Positions 1-9,735 of a DNA stretch of 64,000 bases are shown piece after piece; position 1 is the stretch's first letter, and every line of letters begins with the position of its first letter. Made by a program: the position numbers and the translations under genes. The stretch is from Rhodocyclales bacterium. Lineage in GTDB: Bacteria; Pseudomonadota; Gammaproteobacteria; Burkholderiales; Rhodocyclaceae. Location: assembly GCA_026399435.1 (NCBI GenBank), contig JAPLQX010000019.1, positions 154,557 to 218,556 on the forward strand, read 5' to 3'. The notes below the pieces were generated by a model. It searched no databases. It had not been told where the DNA came from and was given only the letters and a program-made list of their open reading frames with translations.

Positions 1-854
1 AGGAACAGGATGCCCGGCTCGGCGTGATCGTAGGTGGAGCGCATGACCTGCTCCCACAGATCGCGGGCCCGCACCTTGCGGTAGACCCACATGCCGTCGC
101 CGCGCTGATAGGCGCCGGCGGCCTTGATGTCGGCCGAAGGGGTGGCGCGATGCGTCAGTTCGATCTCGCCGTCAGCCTCCACGGCCTGCATGAACGGATC
201 GGTGACGCCCACCGAGATGTTGAAGTTGGTCAGATCGCCGGCATCCTTGGCATGGATGAAGTCCTCGATGTCCGGGTGGTCGCAGCGCAGTACGCCCATT
301 TGCGCGCCGCGGCGGCTGCCGGCGGATTCGACCGTCTCGCAGGAGCGGTCGAAGACGCGCATGTAGGAGACGGGGCCGGAAGCGCGCGATTGCGTGCCCT
401 TGACGTGGGCGCCGATCGGGCGGATGGAAGAAAAGTCGTAGCCGACGCCGCCGCCGCGGCGCATGGTTTCGGCCGCTTGCAACAATGCCGTGTAGATACC
501 GGGGCGGCCGTCGACGATTTCGGAAATCGAATCGCCCACCGGCTGCACGAAGCAGTTGATCAGAGTGGCGCACAGATCGGTGCCGGCGGCGGAGTTGATG
601 CGACCGGCCGGAACGAAGCCGTTTTCCTGCGCTTCGAGAAAGCGTGCCTCCCAAAAGCTGCGCTTTTCTTCGACTTCTATCGAGGCCAGCGCACGAGCCA
701 CGCGGCTGCGCACGTCGCGCACATCGCGTTCAGTTCCTTTTGCATACTTCTCGAGCAGGACTTCGCCTGATATCTCCTGGGGGAGAGGCAGGTCCATCTG
801 TCCGGTATGCTCGTAACCTGCTGTTTCCTCTGTATTATTATTTATGGTAGTCAT
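1..854 (-). CDS. nrdJ: adenosylcobalamin-dependent (class II) ribonucleoside-diphosphate reductase, N-terminal part, truncated by window edge
   Basis: Minus-strand translation from ATG at 854 reads [113 protein letters not shown]..., typical class II RNR. Confidence 0.9.
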   Translation of the reverse strand, partial: MTTINNNTEETAGYEHTGQMDLPLPQEISGEVLLEKYAKGTERDVRDVRSRVARALASIEVEEKRSFWEARFLEAQENGFVPAGRINSAAGTDLCATLINCFVQPVGDSISEIVDGRPGIYTALLQAAETMRRGGGVGYDFSSIRPIGAHVKGTQSRASGPVSYMRVFDRSCETVESAGSRRGAQMGVLRCDHPDIEDFIHAKDAGDLTNFNISVGVTDPFMQAVEADGEIELTHRATPSADIKAAGAYQRGDGMWVYRKVRARDLWEQVMRSTYDHAEPGILF

Positions 855-999
855 AGTCTTTTCCGAAGAATAGGTCCAATTAAGGTGCCGTGGAGCGGGG
901 AAGCATACCCCTGCGTTTTACTCGTGAAAAGCAAAAAATTTTTACTACCGAAAAACAATGGGTTACGTAAGCAGCTAGTACGGGTGATCAATGCGCCCT

Positions 1000-1011
1000 A
1001 CTAGATATAGT
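1000..1011. promoter_or_regulatory. candidate NrdR box upstream of the RNR gene
   Basis: ACTAGATATAGT versus core NrdR consensus ACWATATATWGT (11/12), upstream of nrdJ start. Confidence 0.5.
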
Positions 1012-1175
1012 ATGTTTTTCCCCTGTGAAAGGGACGAAAAAACAGGGGGATGGCCGTGCTTTTCAAGACTTGGCTTGAGCGCGAGCTGGGCCGCTTTTTG
1101 CTAGGAGGAATTATTGTTGAACTGTCAATGGGGTTGACAGGCTTGATGGGACTGGAAAATTCGGAAAGTGGTGGC

Positions 1176-2402
1176 TCAGGCGATGAGATCCGCGGTGTGC
1201 CGCGCAATAATCCATTCCTCGTTCGTGGGTATGACGCGAACGTCGATTTTGCTCTCCGCCGCCGAAATTTTTGACGCATTCGCGGCGTTGGCGTCGGGAT
1301 TCAGCTTCAGTCCCAGCCATCCGAGTTGGGCGCAAACCTTTTCCCGCACCGGGGCGCCATGCTCGCCGATGCCGCCGGTGAAGATCAGGGCATCGAGCCC
1401 GTCCAGCGCTGCCGTCAGCGAGCCGATTTCACGTACGACGCGATAGCAGAACAGATCGACGGCTTCGCGCGCTTCGGGTGCGGCGGAATCGAGCAGGACG
1501 CGCATGTCCTGGCTGATGCCGGAAACGCCCAGCAGTCCGGATTCCTTGTAGAGCAGTTTGGTCAGGGCCTTGGCGTCCATCTGCCGGTAGTCCATCAGGT
1601 ACAGCAGCACGCCGGGATCGATATTGCCGGTGCGGGTGCCCATCATCAGGCCATCGACGGCAGTGAAGCCCATGGTCGAGGCCTGGCTCTTCAGATCCTT
1701 CATGGCGCACATCGAGGCGCCATTGCCCAGATGCGCGACGATGACGCGGCCCCGGGCGCGCCCGGCATCGAGGTGCTGCGGCAGGACCTCGGCAATGTAT
1801 TCGTAGGACAGGCCATGAAAGCCGTAGCGGCGCACGCCTTGCGCGGTGATGGCGCGGGGCAGGGCGAAGAGTTGCGCGACCTCCGGCTGGCTGCGGTGAA
1901 AGGCCGTGTCGAAGCAGGCGATCTGCGGTATGCCCGACAATGCGGTCGTCATCGCATCGATGCCGGCCAGGTTGTGCGGCTGGTGCAGCGGGGCCAGCGG
2001 AATGAAGCCGCGCAGCGCATCGACGATGGCGGGGTCGAGCACCATCGGTTGCGAAAACTTCTGCGCCCCATGCACAACGCGATGCCCGACGCCGCAAATG
2101 CGCCAGCCGGCCTCGCGTTGCTCCAGCCAGTCGACCAGAAAGCTCAACGCCGCCTTGTGCGGAGTCTCGGCCGGGCCGTCGAGGTCGAGATCGAGGTCGT
2201 CCAGCACGCGACCGCCTGCATCTTTCGCCTTGAAGTGCGCGGGCTGGCCGACTGCTCCTATGCCGTCGATCAGGCCGACCAGTTCGGGCTGCTGCGGTAT
2301 GGTCGCCGTGCGCGCGAACAGTGCGAACTTGATCGAGGACGAGCCTGCGTTGAGGGTGAGGATCGCGTCGGCCACTGGATCAGATCTTCTTGCGCTTGGC
2401 AT
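1176..2402 (-). CDS. ackA: acetate kinase
   Basis: ADAILTLNAGSSSIKFALF N-terminus, RRYGFHGLSYEYIA, VIVAHLGNGASMCA, GLMMGTRTGNIDPGVLLYL, FTGGIGEHGAPVRE; real start may be internal (GTG near 2375). Confidence 0.95.
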   Translation of the reverse strand: MPSARRSDPVADAILTLNAGSSSIKFALFARTATIPQQPELVGLIDGIGAVGQPAHFKAKDAGGRVLDDLDLDLDGPAETPHKAALSFLVDWLEQREAGWRICGVGHRVVHGAQKFSQPMVLDPAIVDALRGFIPLAPLHQPHNLAGIDAMTTALSGIPQIACFDTAFHRSQPEVAQLFALPRAITAQGVRRYGFHGLSYEYIAEVLPQHLDAGRARGRVIVAHLGNGASMCAMKDLKSQASTMGFTAVDGLMMGTRTGNIDPGVLLYLMDYRQMDAKALTKLLYKESGLLGVSGISQDMRVLLDSAAPEAREAVDLFCYRVVREIGSLTAALDGLDALIFTGGIGEHGAPVREKVCAQLGWLGLKLNPDANAANASKISAAESKIDVRVIPTNEEWIIARHTADLIA

Positions 2403-3798
2403 GTGCCATGACCATCGCCACGGCGGTCGAAGCGGTGCGCGTTTCGGCGGAGTCGGCGCGGCTGGTCAGCACGATCGGCACGCGAGCGCCGAGCACGATG
2501 CCCGAGGTCAATGCGTCGGCCAGATATTCCAATTGCTTGGCCAGCATGTTGCCCGATTCGATGTCGGGCACCAGCAGGATGTCGGCCTGGCCGGCGACTG
2601 CCGACTTGATGCCCTTGGTCCGTGCGGCAACCACCGAGATGGCGTTGTCGAAGGCCAGCGGGCCATCCAGCAGGCCGCCGGTGATCTGGCCGCGGTCGGC
2701 CATTTTGCACAGGGCGGCGGCGTCGAGCGTGGCCTGCATCTTCACATTGACGGTCTCCACCGCGGCCAGAATCGCCACCTTGGGGTCGGCGATCTTCAGC
2801 ATGTGCGCCAGGTCGATCGCGTTCTGCACGATGTCGACCTTGTCTTCGAGATTGGGCGCGACGTTGACCGCCGCATCGGTGATAAACAGCAGGCGCGGAT
2901 AGGTCGGCACGTCCATCAGGAAGACGTGGCTGATGCGCCTCGCGGTGCGCAAACCGGTTGCCTTGTCGATCACTTCGCTCATCAATTCGTCGGTATGCAG
3001 CGAGCCTTTCATCAAGGCTTCGACCTGACCTTCGCGCGCCAGCGATACCGCCGTCTCGGCGGCAGCGTGGCTGTGGGGGACGTTGATCAGGGTGCAGCCG
3101 TACAGATCGAGTTGATTGGCTTCGGCCAGCTGGCGAATCTTGTCTTCAGGACCCACCAGCGTCGGGATGATCAGGCCGCGATCGCGCGCCAACAGCGCGC
3201 CCTTGAGCGACTCGGTGTCGCAGGGATGCGCCACGGCCATCGATATCGGGGTCAGTCCCTTGGTGATTTCGAGCAGGTGCTCGAAGCGCGCCTTCCTGGT
3301 TTCGGAGAGCTTGAAGTCCGGCAGATTGGCCTTCAGGCGCTTGATCTTTTCCGTCGGCGCCAGTACTTCGGCGGTCCCGCTGATGACCTTCTGTCCGTCC
3401 TGATTGGTGCACGCGCAATCGAACACGATGTGGTGGTTGCGCGGAAACTTCTTCTCGCAGGTGATGGTGACCGTCAGCGTGTCGCCGACCCGCACCGGGA
3501 GCGCGAAGTGCAGCGTCTGATCGACATACACCGTGCCCGGGCCGGGAAACTGGGTGCCGAGCACATTGGAAATCAGCGCGCCGCCCCACATGCCGTGGGC
3601 GATGACCTCGCGCAGCATCGACGAATGCGCGTATTCGGGATCGACGTGCGACGGATTGATGTCGCCCGACATGATCGCGTACATCTGGATGTCCTGCTGG
3701 CGCAAGGTGCGAACCAGAACCGCGCTGTCGCCGACGGCGATTTCATCGAAAGTCCGGTTTTCGATGTATTCGGAATTGGTGGCTTGAATTTGGGTCAT
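2380..3798 (-). CDS. bifunctional MaoC-like enoyl-CoA hydratase/phosphate acetyl(butyryl)transferase
   Basis: N-terminal MaoC hot-dog domain (MSGDINPSHVDPEYA...IAHGMWGGALISNVLG) fused to phosphotransacetylase domain; ORF extends to 3816, MTQIQATN start at 3798. Confidence 0.9.
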   Translation of the reverse strand: MTQIQATNSEYIENRTFDEIAVGDSAVLVRTLRQQDIQMYAIMSGDINPSHVDPEYAHSSMLREVIAHGMWGGALISNVLGTQFPGPGTVYVDQTLHFALPVRVGDTLTVTITCEKKFPRNHHIVFDCACTNQDGQKVISGTAEVLAPTEKIKRLKANLPDFKLSETRKARFEHLLEITKGLTPISMAVAHPCDTESLKGALLARDRGLIIPTLVGPEDKIRQLAEANQLDLYGCTLINVPHSHAAAETAVSLAREGQVEALMKGSLHTDELMSEVIDKATGLRTARRISHVFLMDVPTYPRLLFITDAAVNVAPNLEDKVDIVQNAIDLAHMLKIADPKVAILAAVETVNVKMQATLDAAALCKMADRGQITGGLLDGPLAFDNAISVVAARTKGIKSAVAGQADILLVPDIESGNMLAKQLEYLADALTSGIVLGARVPIVLTSRADSAETRTASTAVAMVMAHAKRKKI

Positions 3799-3885
3799 GA
3801 GCGGGCTCCCTTTCATTACATTATGAGCCTAGCGCACAATTGCTGCAATGCAATAAATCGCCCCGGATATTCAGTTGTTCTTCTC

Positions 3886-4085
3886 CATCCCATTGAAGGG
3901 GGAGCGCAAGTTTGGCCGGCCCCATTCTCCCTCCCCTTCAAGGGGAGGGTTGGGGAGGGGATGGGGTGGCATGAGCGATGGAGCGCCTTCCCCATATCCC
4001 CATCCCCCCTCCATCTCCCCCCTTGAAGGGGGGAGGGCGAGATTGGCTGGTCTCCCCCCCTTCAAGAAGGGGGAGGGCGAGATCG
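3886..4085. repeat. cluster of CCCTCCCC(C)TTCAAGGGG(G)AGGG palindromic repeat units
   Basis: Several copies of CCCCTTCAAGGGG/CCCCTTGAAGGGG with GGGGAGGGGATGGGG spacers; same family at 12819-13020 and 22868-22995. Confidence 0.8.
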
Positions 4086-4123
4086 GCTGTTAGAGTGGGG
4101 ACTTATCGGAGCTGGAGCCATTC

Positions 4124-4711
4124 ATGAACGACCGCATTCGCCAATTGCTTGACCAGATGTCCGCGCTCGAAGAGGACCTGAGCATTGCGCTTCACGAACA
4201 GGAAGCCAACGCGATGTTCCAGATCAAGGGCAAGCGCGTCGAGTTCGAGCATTCCATCCGGCAGGCGCATCGCCGGCTCAAGCTCGGATTCTTCCGCTGG
4301 GTGGTTTCCTACCGCCCGCAGAACCTCATCACCGGGCCGATCATCTATTCCATGATTTTTCCGATGGCGATCCTCGACCTCTTCGTCAGCTTCTACCAGA
4401 TGACGTGTTTCCCGATTTACGGCGTGGCCAAGGTGCGTCGCGGCAACTACATCGTGTTCGACCGGCAGCAGCTCGAATATCTCAATTTCATCGAAAAATT
4501 CCACTGTACCTATTGCGCCTACGGCACCGGCCTGATTGCCTACGTGGAGGAGATCGTGGCGCGTACCGAGGAATATTTCTGTCCGATCAAGCATGCGCGC
4601 AAGATGCTCGGCACCCATGCACGCTATGCCCGCTTCCTCGACTACGGCGATCCTACGGACTACGAGGCCAGGCTCGAGGCCTTCCGCAGGGGGCTCGGCA
4701 CAAAGAGGTAG
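4124..4711 (+). CDS. conserved hypothetical protein with hydrophobic stretch and CTYCAYGTG motif
   Basis: 195-aa ORF, ATG start, two hydrophobic stretches (LITGPIIYSMIFPMAILDLFVSFYQ), FHCTYCAYGTGLIAYVEEIVAR. Confidence 0.8.
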   Translation: MNDRIRQLLDQMSALEEDLSIALHEQEANAMFQIKGKRVEFEHSIRQAHRRLKLGFFRWVVSYRPQNLITGPIIYSMIFPMAILDLFVSFYQMTCFPIYGVAKVRRGNYIVFDRQQLEYLNFIEKFHCTYCAYGTGLIAYVEEIVARTEEYFCPIKHARKMLGTHARYARFLDYGDPTDYEARLEAFRRGLGTKR

Positions 4712-4734
4712 TTGCGGCAATCCGCCGGGGATGG

Positions 4735-5781
4735 CTACCAGCCCTTGCGCCATGCCGAGGGCGAGGTGGCGAACCAGTTGCGGAAGGCGCGGGTGAAGGA
4801 GCTTTGCTCGGCGTAGCCCAGCAGCAACGCGACATCCAGCGCAGAAAGCGACGAGTCGCGCAGATAGACCTGCGCCAGCTCGCGGCGCGAGGCGTCGAGC
4901 AGGCCGTGAAAGGAAACCTCCGCCTGGACGAGGCGGCGCTGCAAGGTGCGCGGCGTCATGCCGAGGGAGGCCGCGACATGCTTCAGCGTGGTTTCGCACT
5001 TCGGCATCAGCGGCACCAGCGCCTGTCGCACCTGGCTGACGATGTCATGGCCGCCCTGCAGGCGGGCGATGACCATGCGCGCCTCGTCGCGCATCGCCAG
5101 GTTGAGCGCGGCGTCGGCCTGGACCAGCGGACGCGACAGCAGGTCGCCGTCGAACAGCATCGCGTTCTCGCCGGCGGCGAAGCGCACCGGGCAGCCGAAG
5201 AACTTGACGAAGGGCAGCGTGTCTTCGGGCGGGTCATGCAGAAAGCGCACCTCGCGCAGCGGCAGCTCGCTGCGCGTTATCCAGCGCCCGAAGCCGGCCC
5301 AGCTGGCGAGCAGGGATTCCGCCAGCAGATCGCAGTAGGGCAGTCCGGCCTGGGTCGCCTCCGGCAGCACCACCCATGCCAGCTTGACGTGCTCGCCCTC
5401 GCGGTCGAAACGGGTTTCGCTGTACCCGGAATCGAACACGATGCGACGATAAAGCGGCACCAGGCCGATAGCCTCTTCCAGGTCGCGACAGCTCATCAGC
5501 GCATAGCCGAGCACGTCGAAGGTATCGGGGCGCGCATCGCGGCCGAATTCCAGCCCCAGGTCGCGCCGGCCGGTCAGCGTCAGCGCCGTCCGGAACAGCG
5601 CCACCAGCGCGCTGAAGGGCAGGCGTCCCTGCGGCGCATTCCATTCCGCCGCATCGATGCGCGCATGGCGGAGCAGGGCCGCGCGCGGCAGCCCCAGACG
5701 CTCGACGACATCCAGCAGACGCCGGCCATAGGCTATGGCGACACTGATTTCCTTCGTCGGGGCGATTTCGGTAGAGGGCAT
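4735..5781 (-). CDS. AraC family transcriptional regulator
   Basis: C-terminal HTH VAASLGMTPRTLQRRLVQAEVSFHGLLDASRRELAQVYLRDSSLSALDVALLLGYAEQSSFTRAFRNWF; arabinose-binding-like N-terminal region; MPSTEIAP start at 5781. Confidence 0.9.
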   Translation of the reverse strand: MPSTEIAPTKEISVAIAYGRRLLDVVERLGLPRAALLRHARIDAAEWNAPQGRLPFSALVALFRTALTLTGRRDLGLEFGRDARPDTFDVLGYALMSCRDLEEAIGLVPLYRRIVFDSGYSETRFDREGEHVKLAWVVLPEATQAGLPYCDLLAESLLASWAGFGRWITRSELPLREVRFLHDPPEDTLPFVKFFGCPVRFAAGENAMLFDGDLLSRPLVQADAALNLAMRDEARMVIARLQGGHDIVSQVRQALVPLMPKCETTLKHVAASLGMTPRTLQRRLVQAEVSFHGLLDASRRELAQVYLRDSSLSALDVALLLGYAEQSSFTRAFRNWFATSPSAWRKGW

Positions 5782-5782
5782 G

Positions 5783-5821
5783 TTGTCGCGAAATGACAAA
5801 TTGTCGGGTATTTTGCGACAA
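5783..5821. promoter_or_regulatory. nested palindromic operator candidate in araC-type/ThDP divergent region
   Basis: TTGTCGCGAAAT...ATTTTGCGACAA outer inverted repeat enclosing GACAAATTGTC palindrome. Confidence 0.5.
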
Positions 5822-5902
5822 GCACCGGCGCTATTCAATCGCCTATTCTTGCCGGACAAGACAAACGTCGAAAAATCGACGCAAGAACGAGGAGAACGAG
5901 TC

Positions 5903-7654
5903 ATGGCAGAAATCACCGGCGGCGAAGTCATCGCCCGCATGTTGCAGAAAGAAGGCGTCGAGAAGGTCTTCGGCATCATCGACGGCACCTATTTCGGTTT
6001 CTACTCCGCGCTGCACCGGCTCGGCATCGAGATCGTCACGCCGCGCCACGAAACCTGCGCGGCGCACATGGCCGGCACCTATGCACGGCTGACAGGCAAG
6101 CTCGGCGTCTGCATGGCCAGCAACGGCCCCGGCGTCGCCAACCTGCTGCCCGGCCTGGTGGTCGAGCAGGCCGACGGCAACCGAGTGCTGGCGATCACCA
6201 GCGCGCGCCGGCCGACCATCATGTATCCGGACCGCGGCGGCAGCTATCAGTGCTTCGACCAGAGCGGCGTCATCGGCAAGATCGGCAAGTGGAGCTCGGC
6301 CGTGTCCTCCTTCGACCGCGTTCCGGAACTCGTGAGGAAGGCTCTGCGCAAGAGCTGGGAGGGGCGGCCCGGCGTGGTGCATGTCGACGTGCCCGAGACC
6401 ATCATGAACGGCAAATTCAAGGCCGACATCGCATACTGGGCGCCGCACCAGTACCGCAACGCCGTACCGCCGGCCCCGACTTCTGAGCAGGTGAAGCAGG
6501 CCGCCGACTGGCTGATCGCGGCGGGTGCGCCGATGATCCACGCCGGCAGCGGCATCATCCACTGCAACGCCTATGCAGCATTGCAGCGCGTCGCCGAACT
6601 GCTGCACGCGCCGGTCACCACGAGCTGGGCTGCGCGCGGCATGCTGACCGAGAACTCGCCGCTGGCCATCACCATGCCGCACGTCAAGCTCAACCATCAG
6701 GTGCGCAACGATGCCGACGTGGTGCTGATCCTCGGCTCGCGCATCGGCGAAACCGACTGGTGGGGCAAGCCGCCCTACTGGCGCCACCCCTCCGAGCAGA
6801 AGACCATCCAGGTCGACGTGGACGCCGACATGATCGGCCTCAACAAGCCGGCCGACCTCGGCATCGTCGCCGATGCGAAACGCTTCCTCGAACTGTTGGC
6901 CGACGAACTGCAAAAGCGCCAGAGCGAGATCAAACTCGACGCCCGCCGCACCCGCGTCGCGGGCTACGCCAGGACCATGAAGGACGAACGCGCTGGCTGG
7001 GACAAGGCGCTGTCCGACATGGCGATCCCGATGCATCCGGCGCACATCGGTTCGGTCTGCCGCGAGCTGTTCCCCGAGGATTCGGTGCTGGTCGCCGACG
7101 GCGGCAACGCCACGATCTGGGCCATGTTCTATCACCGGGTCACCGTGCCCAACACCGTGATCTCGACCTTCAAGTTCGGCATGCTCGGCGCCGGCATGTC
7201 GCAGGCGGTGGCCGCGGCCATCGCGCGGCCGGGCAAGCCGGTCTGCTGCATCATCGGCGACGGTGCCATGGGCTTCCATTCGCAGGAGGTCGAAACGGCG
7301 GTGCGCAACAAGGCGCAGGTGATCTACATCGTGCTTGCCGACAAGCAGTGGGGCATGGTCAAGATGAACCAGCAGTTCATGCTGCGGCCGATCAAGACCA
7401 TGATCTTCAAGCACCTCGACCCCGACGAGACGATCAAGGCCGACCTCGGCGAAATCAAGTTCGACAAGCTGGGCGAGAGCATGGGCGCCTACGGTGAGCG
7501 CGTTTCCGATCCGGCGCAGTTGAAGCCGGCGCTTGAGCGCGCACTGGCCACCGGCGGTTGCGCGGTGATCCACGTCGACGTCGACCCGGTCAAGCACATG
7601 TGGGCGCCGGGACTCATACACTTCAAGAAGATGCACGAAGAGCCCAAGGCGTGA
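5903..7654 (+). CDS. thiamine pyrophosphate-dependent enzyme (acetolactate synthase-like family)
   Basis: MAEITGGEVIARMLQKEGVEKVFGIIDGTYFGFYSALHRLGIEIVTPRHETCAAHMA (catalytic HE), GDGAMGFHSQEVETAVRNKAQVIYIVLADKQWGM ThDP motif. Confidence 0.9.
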   Translation: MAEITGGEVIARMLQKEGVEKVFGIIDGTYFGFYSALHRLGIEIVTPRHETCAAHMAGTYARLTGKLGVCMASNGPGVANLLPGLVVEQADGNRVLAITSARRPTIMYPDRGGSYQCFDQSGVIGKIGKWSSAVSSFDRVPELVRKALRKSWEGRPGVVHVDVPETIMNGKFKADIAYWAPHQYRNAVPPAPTSEQVKQAADWLIAAGAPMIHAGSGIIHCNAYAALQRVAELLHAPVTTSWAARGMLTENSPLAITMPHVKLNHQVRNDADVVLILGSRIGETDWWGKPPYWRHPSEQKTIQVDVDADMIGLNKPADLGIVADAKRFLELLADELQKRQSEIKLDARRTRVAGYARTMKDERAGWDKALSDMAIPMHPAHIGSVCRELFPEDSVLVADGGNATIWAMFYHRVTVPNTVISTFKFGMLGAGMSQAVAAAIARPGKPVCCIIGDGAMGFHSQEVETAVRNKAQVIYIVLADKQWGMVKMNQQFMLRPIKTMIFKHLDPDETIKADLGEIKFDKLGESMGAYGERVSDPAQLKPALERALATGGCAVIHVDVDPVKHMWAPGLIHFKKMHEEPKA

Positions 7655-7660
7655 CACTCG

Positions 7661-7720
7661 TCATTCCGGCGCAGGCCGGAATCCAGAACGGCCTGGGTTC
7701 CCGCTTTCGCGGGAACGACG
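7661..7720. repeat. REP-like double hairpin intergenic repeat
   Basis: ATTCCGGCgcagGCCGGAAT followed by GTTCCCGCtttcGCGGGAAC. Confidence 0.75.
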
Positions 7721-7749
7721 GGCTGAGGCTTGTTTAACATGGAACACCC

Positions 7750-8658
7750 ATGACCGACATCGATCTCGTCCGCCTCAACTTCAATCCGCAGACGCTGCTG
7801 CTGCTCAACTTCGTGCTCGGCTTCGTCATGTTCGGCGTCTCGCTGGAGCTGAAGCCGGAAGACTTCAAGGAGGCATTGCGCACGCCGCGCGCCCTGGTCA
7901 TCGGCTTGCTCGGCCATCACCTGGTGTTTCCCGCTTTCACCTTCCTGCTGGTGCTGCTGCTCGAACCGCGTCCGAGCATTGCGCTGGGCATGATTCTGGT
8001 GTCGTCGTGTCCGGCGGGCAACATCTCCAACTTCCTCACCCATTTCGCCAAGGGCAACACCGCGCTGTCGGTGTCGATCAGCACGTTGTCCACGCTCACC
8101 GCGATCGTCATGACGCCGGTGAACATCGCCTTCTGGGGCGGGCTCTACGCGCCGGCGCAACCGCTGCTGCGCTCGGTGGCGGTAAATCCGCTGGAGATGT
8201 TCCTCCACGTGCTGCTGCTGCTCGGCCTGCCGCTTGCCGCCGGGCTGTTCGTCACGCGCCGCTGGCCGCGCTTCTCGGCGCGGGCGCAGAAGCCGATGAA
8301 ATATTTCTCGCTGGCTTTCTTCCTGCTCTTCGTGCTCGCCGCGCTGGGTGCCAACTGGCAGTACTTCGTGCTCTACGTCGGCATGGTGGTGGGCGTGGTG
8401 TTCGTGCATAACGCGTCGGCCCTGGCGATGGGCTATGGCCTGGCTTTCGGCGTCGGCCTGCCGGAGCGCGACCGGCGCGCCGTGGCCATCGAGTGCGGTA
8501 TCCAGAATTCCGGCCTCGGCCTGATCCTGATCTTCAACTTCTTCGACGGCCTCGGCGGCATGGCGGTCATCACGGCCTGGTGGGGCATCTGGCATATCGT
8601 CGCCGGGCTTTCGGTGGCGACGTATTGGAGCAAGCGAGAACCCAAGGCCGCGTCATGA
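7750..8658 (+). CDS. bile acid:sodium symporter (BASS) family transporter
   Basis: Polytopic; FGVSLELKPEDFKEALRTPRALVIGLLGHHLVFPAF, SSCPAGNISNFLTHFAKGNTALSVSIS, ECGIQNSGLGLIL. Confidence 0.9.
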   Translation: MTDIDLVRLNFNPQTLLLLNFVLGFVMFGVSLELKPEDFKEALRTPRALVIGLLGHHLVFPAFTFLLVLLLEPRPSIALGMILVSSCPAGNISNFLTHFAKGNTALSVSISTLSTLTAIVMTPVNIAFWGGLYAPAQPLLRSVAVNPLEMFLHVLLLLGLPLAAGLFVTRRWPRFSARAQKPMKYFSLAFFLLFVLAALGANWQYFVLYVGMVVGVVFVHNASALAMGYGLAFGVGLPERDRRAVAIECGIQNSGLGLILIFNFFDGLGGMAVITAWWGIWHIVAGLSVATYWSKREPKAAS

Positions 8659-9611
8659 GCGCAGTCTGCGTCCTCGTCACCGGCAGTTCCGGCTACCTCG
8701 GCAGCCTGGTGGTGGCCGCACTGGCGCGCCGCGCCGACATCTCCACCGTCGCGCTCGACGTGCGCGAACCCGCGCAGCGCCTGCCCGGCGTTGCCTATGA
8801 GGTCGCCGACATCCGCGCGCCGGAAGTCGATGCCATCATCGCTCGCCACCGGCCGCAGGTCGTCGTGCATCTGGCGTCGATCGTCACGCCGGGCAAGAAA
8901 AGCAATCGCGAATTCGAATACAGCGTCGACGTCGACGGCACCCGCAACCTGCTCCAGGCCTGTGTCCGCAACGATGTGAAGCGCATCATCGTTTCGTCCA
9001 GCGGCGCGGCCTACGGCTACCACGCCGACAACCCGGAATGGCTGACCGAGAGCGATCCGGTACGCGGCAACCAGAGCTTTGCCTATTCCTGGCACAAGCG
9101 CCTGGTCGAGGAAATGCTGGCCGACTATCGCGCACGGCTGCCGCAACTGGAACAGGTCATCTTCCGCATCGGCACCATCCTTGGCGCCTCGACGCACAAC
9201 CAGATCACCGACCTCTTCGACAAGCCGCGCCTGATAGCGATCCGCGGCAGCGACAGCCCCTTCGTCTTCATCCACGACCAGGACGTGGTCGGCGCCATCG
9301 TGCACGGCGTCGATTCGCCGGTGACCGGCATTTTCAACGTTGCCGGCGACGGCAAACTGAGCATCGACGAAATCGCCGCACGCCTCGGCAAGCGCAGCGT
9401 CGTGTTCCCGCCCGGCTTCCTGCAGGCCGCGCTGTGGCTGCTGAAGAAGCTGGGCCTGACGCAATACGGGCCCGAGCAGATCGACTTCCTGCGCTACCGG
9501 CCGGTGCTCGACAACCGGCGGCTGAAGGAGGTATTCGGCTACATGCCCAAGCTGACCTCGGCTGAGGTCTTCGAACTGTGGCGGAAGTCACGGCAAGGCA
9601 AGACTGCATGA
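8655..9611 (+). CDS. NAD-dependent epimerase/dehydratase family protein
   Basis: ATG overlaps upstream stop (ATGA); VLVTGSSGYLGSLVVAAL, YSWHKRLVEEM (YxxxK). Confidence 0.9.
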   Translation: MSAVCVLVTGSSGYLGSLVVAALARRADISTVALDVREPAQRLPGVAYEVADIRAPEVDAIIARHRPQVVVHLASIVTPGKKSNREFEYSVDVDGTRNLLQACVRNDVKRIIVSSSGAAYGYHADNPEWLTESDPVRGNQSFAYSWHKRLVEEMLADYRARLPQLEQVIFRIGTILGASTHNQITDLFDKPRLIAIRGSDSPFVFIHDQDVVGAIVHGVDSPVTGIFNVAGDGKLSIDEIAARLGKRSVVFPPGFLQAALWLLKKLGLTQYGPEQIDFLRYRPVLDNRRLKEVFGYMPKLTSAEVFELWRKSRQGKTA

Positions 9612-9620
9612 CAGGACGTC

Positions 9621-9699
9621 GTCATTCCGGCGAACGCCGGAATCCAGAGATGTATGGAAGGGACAAGAATTCATGGATTCCGGCGTTCGCCGGAATGAC
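9621..9699. repeat. 26-bp perfect inverted repeat (GTCATTCCGGCGAACGCCGGAATCCA) with 27-nt spacer
   Basis: 9621-9646 and 9674-9699 are exact reverse complements. Confidence 0.85.
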
Positions 9700-9735
9700 G
9701 GAGCGACGGGAACGCGTAGCTGGCCCAACCCTCAA

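Noticed and set aside
854-1000. Cobalamin riboswitch upstream of B12-dependent RNR
   Set aside because: No recognisable B12-box (GCCACTG) on the coding strand in this interval.
1020-1048. CCCCTGT...ACAGGGG inverted repeat as terminator
   Set aside because: 7-bp stem with a long loop and no T-tract in the right place; could be fortuitous.
1906-4026. 706-aa plus-strand ORF
   Set aside because: Antisense to ackA and MaoC-Pta; no domain signature.
3886-4085. Possible CRISPR array
   Set aside because: Repeat units are short palindromes with irregular spacing and no unique spacers of constant length.
5843-7657. 604-aa minus-strand ORF
   Set aside because: Antisense shadow of the ThDP enzyme gene; composition (Asp/His/Gly/Val-rich) typical of high-GC reverse reading frames, no recognisable domain.
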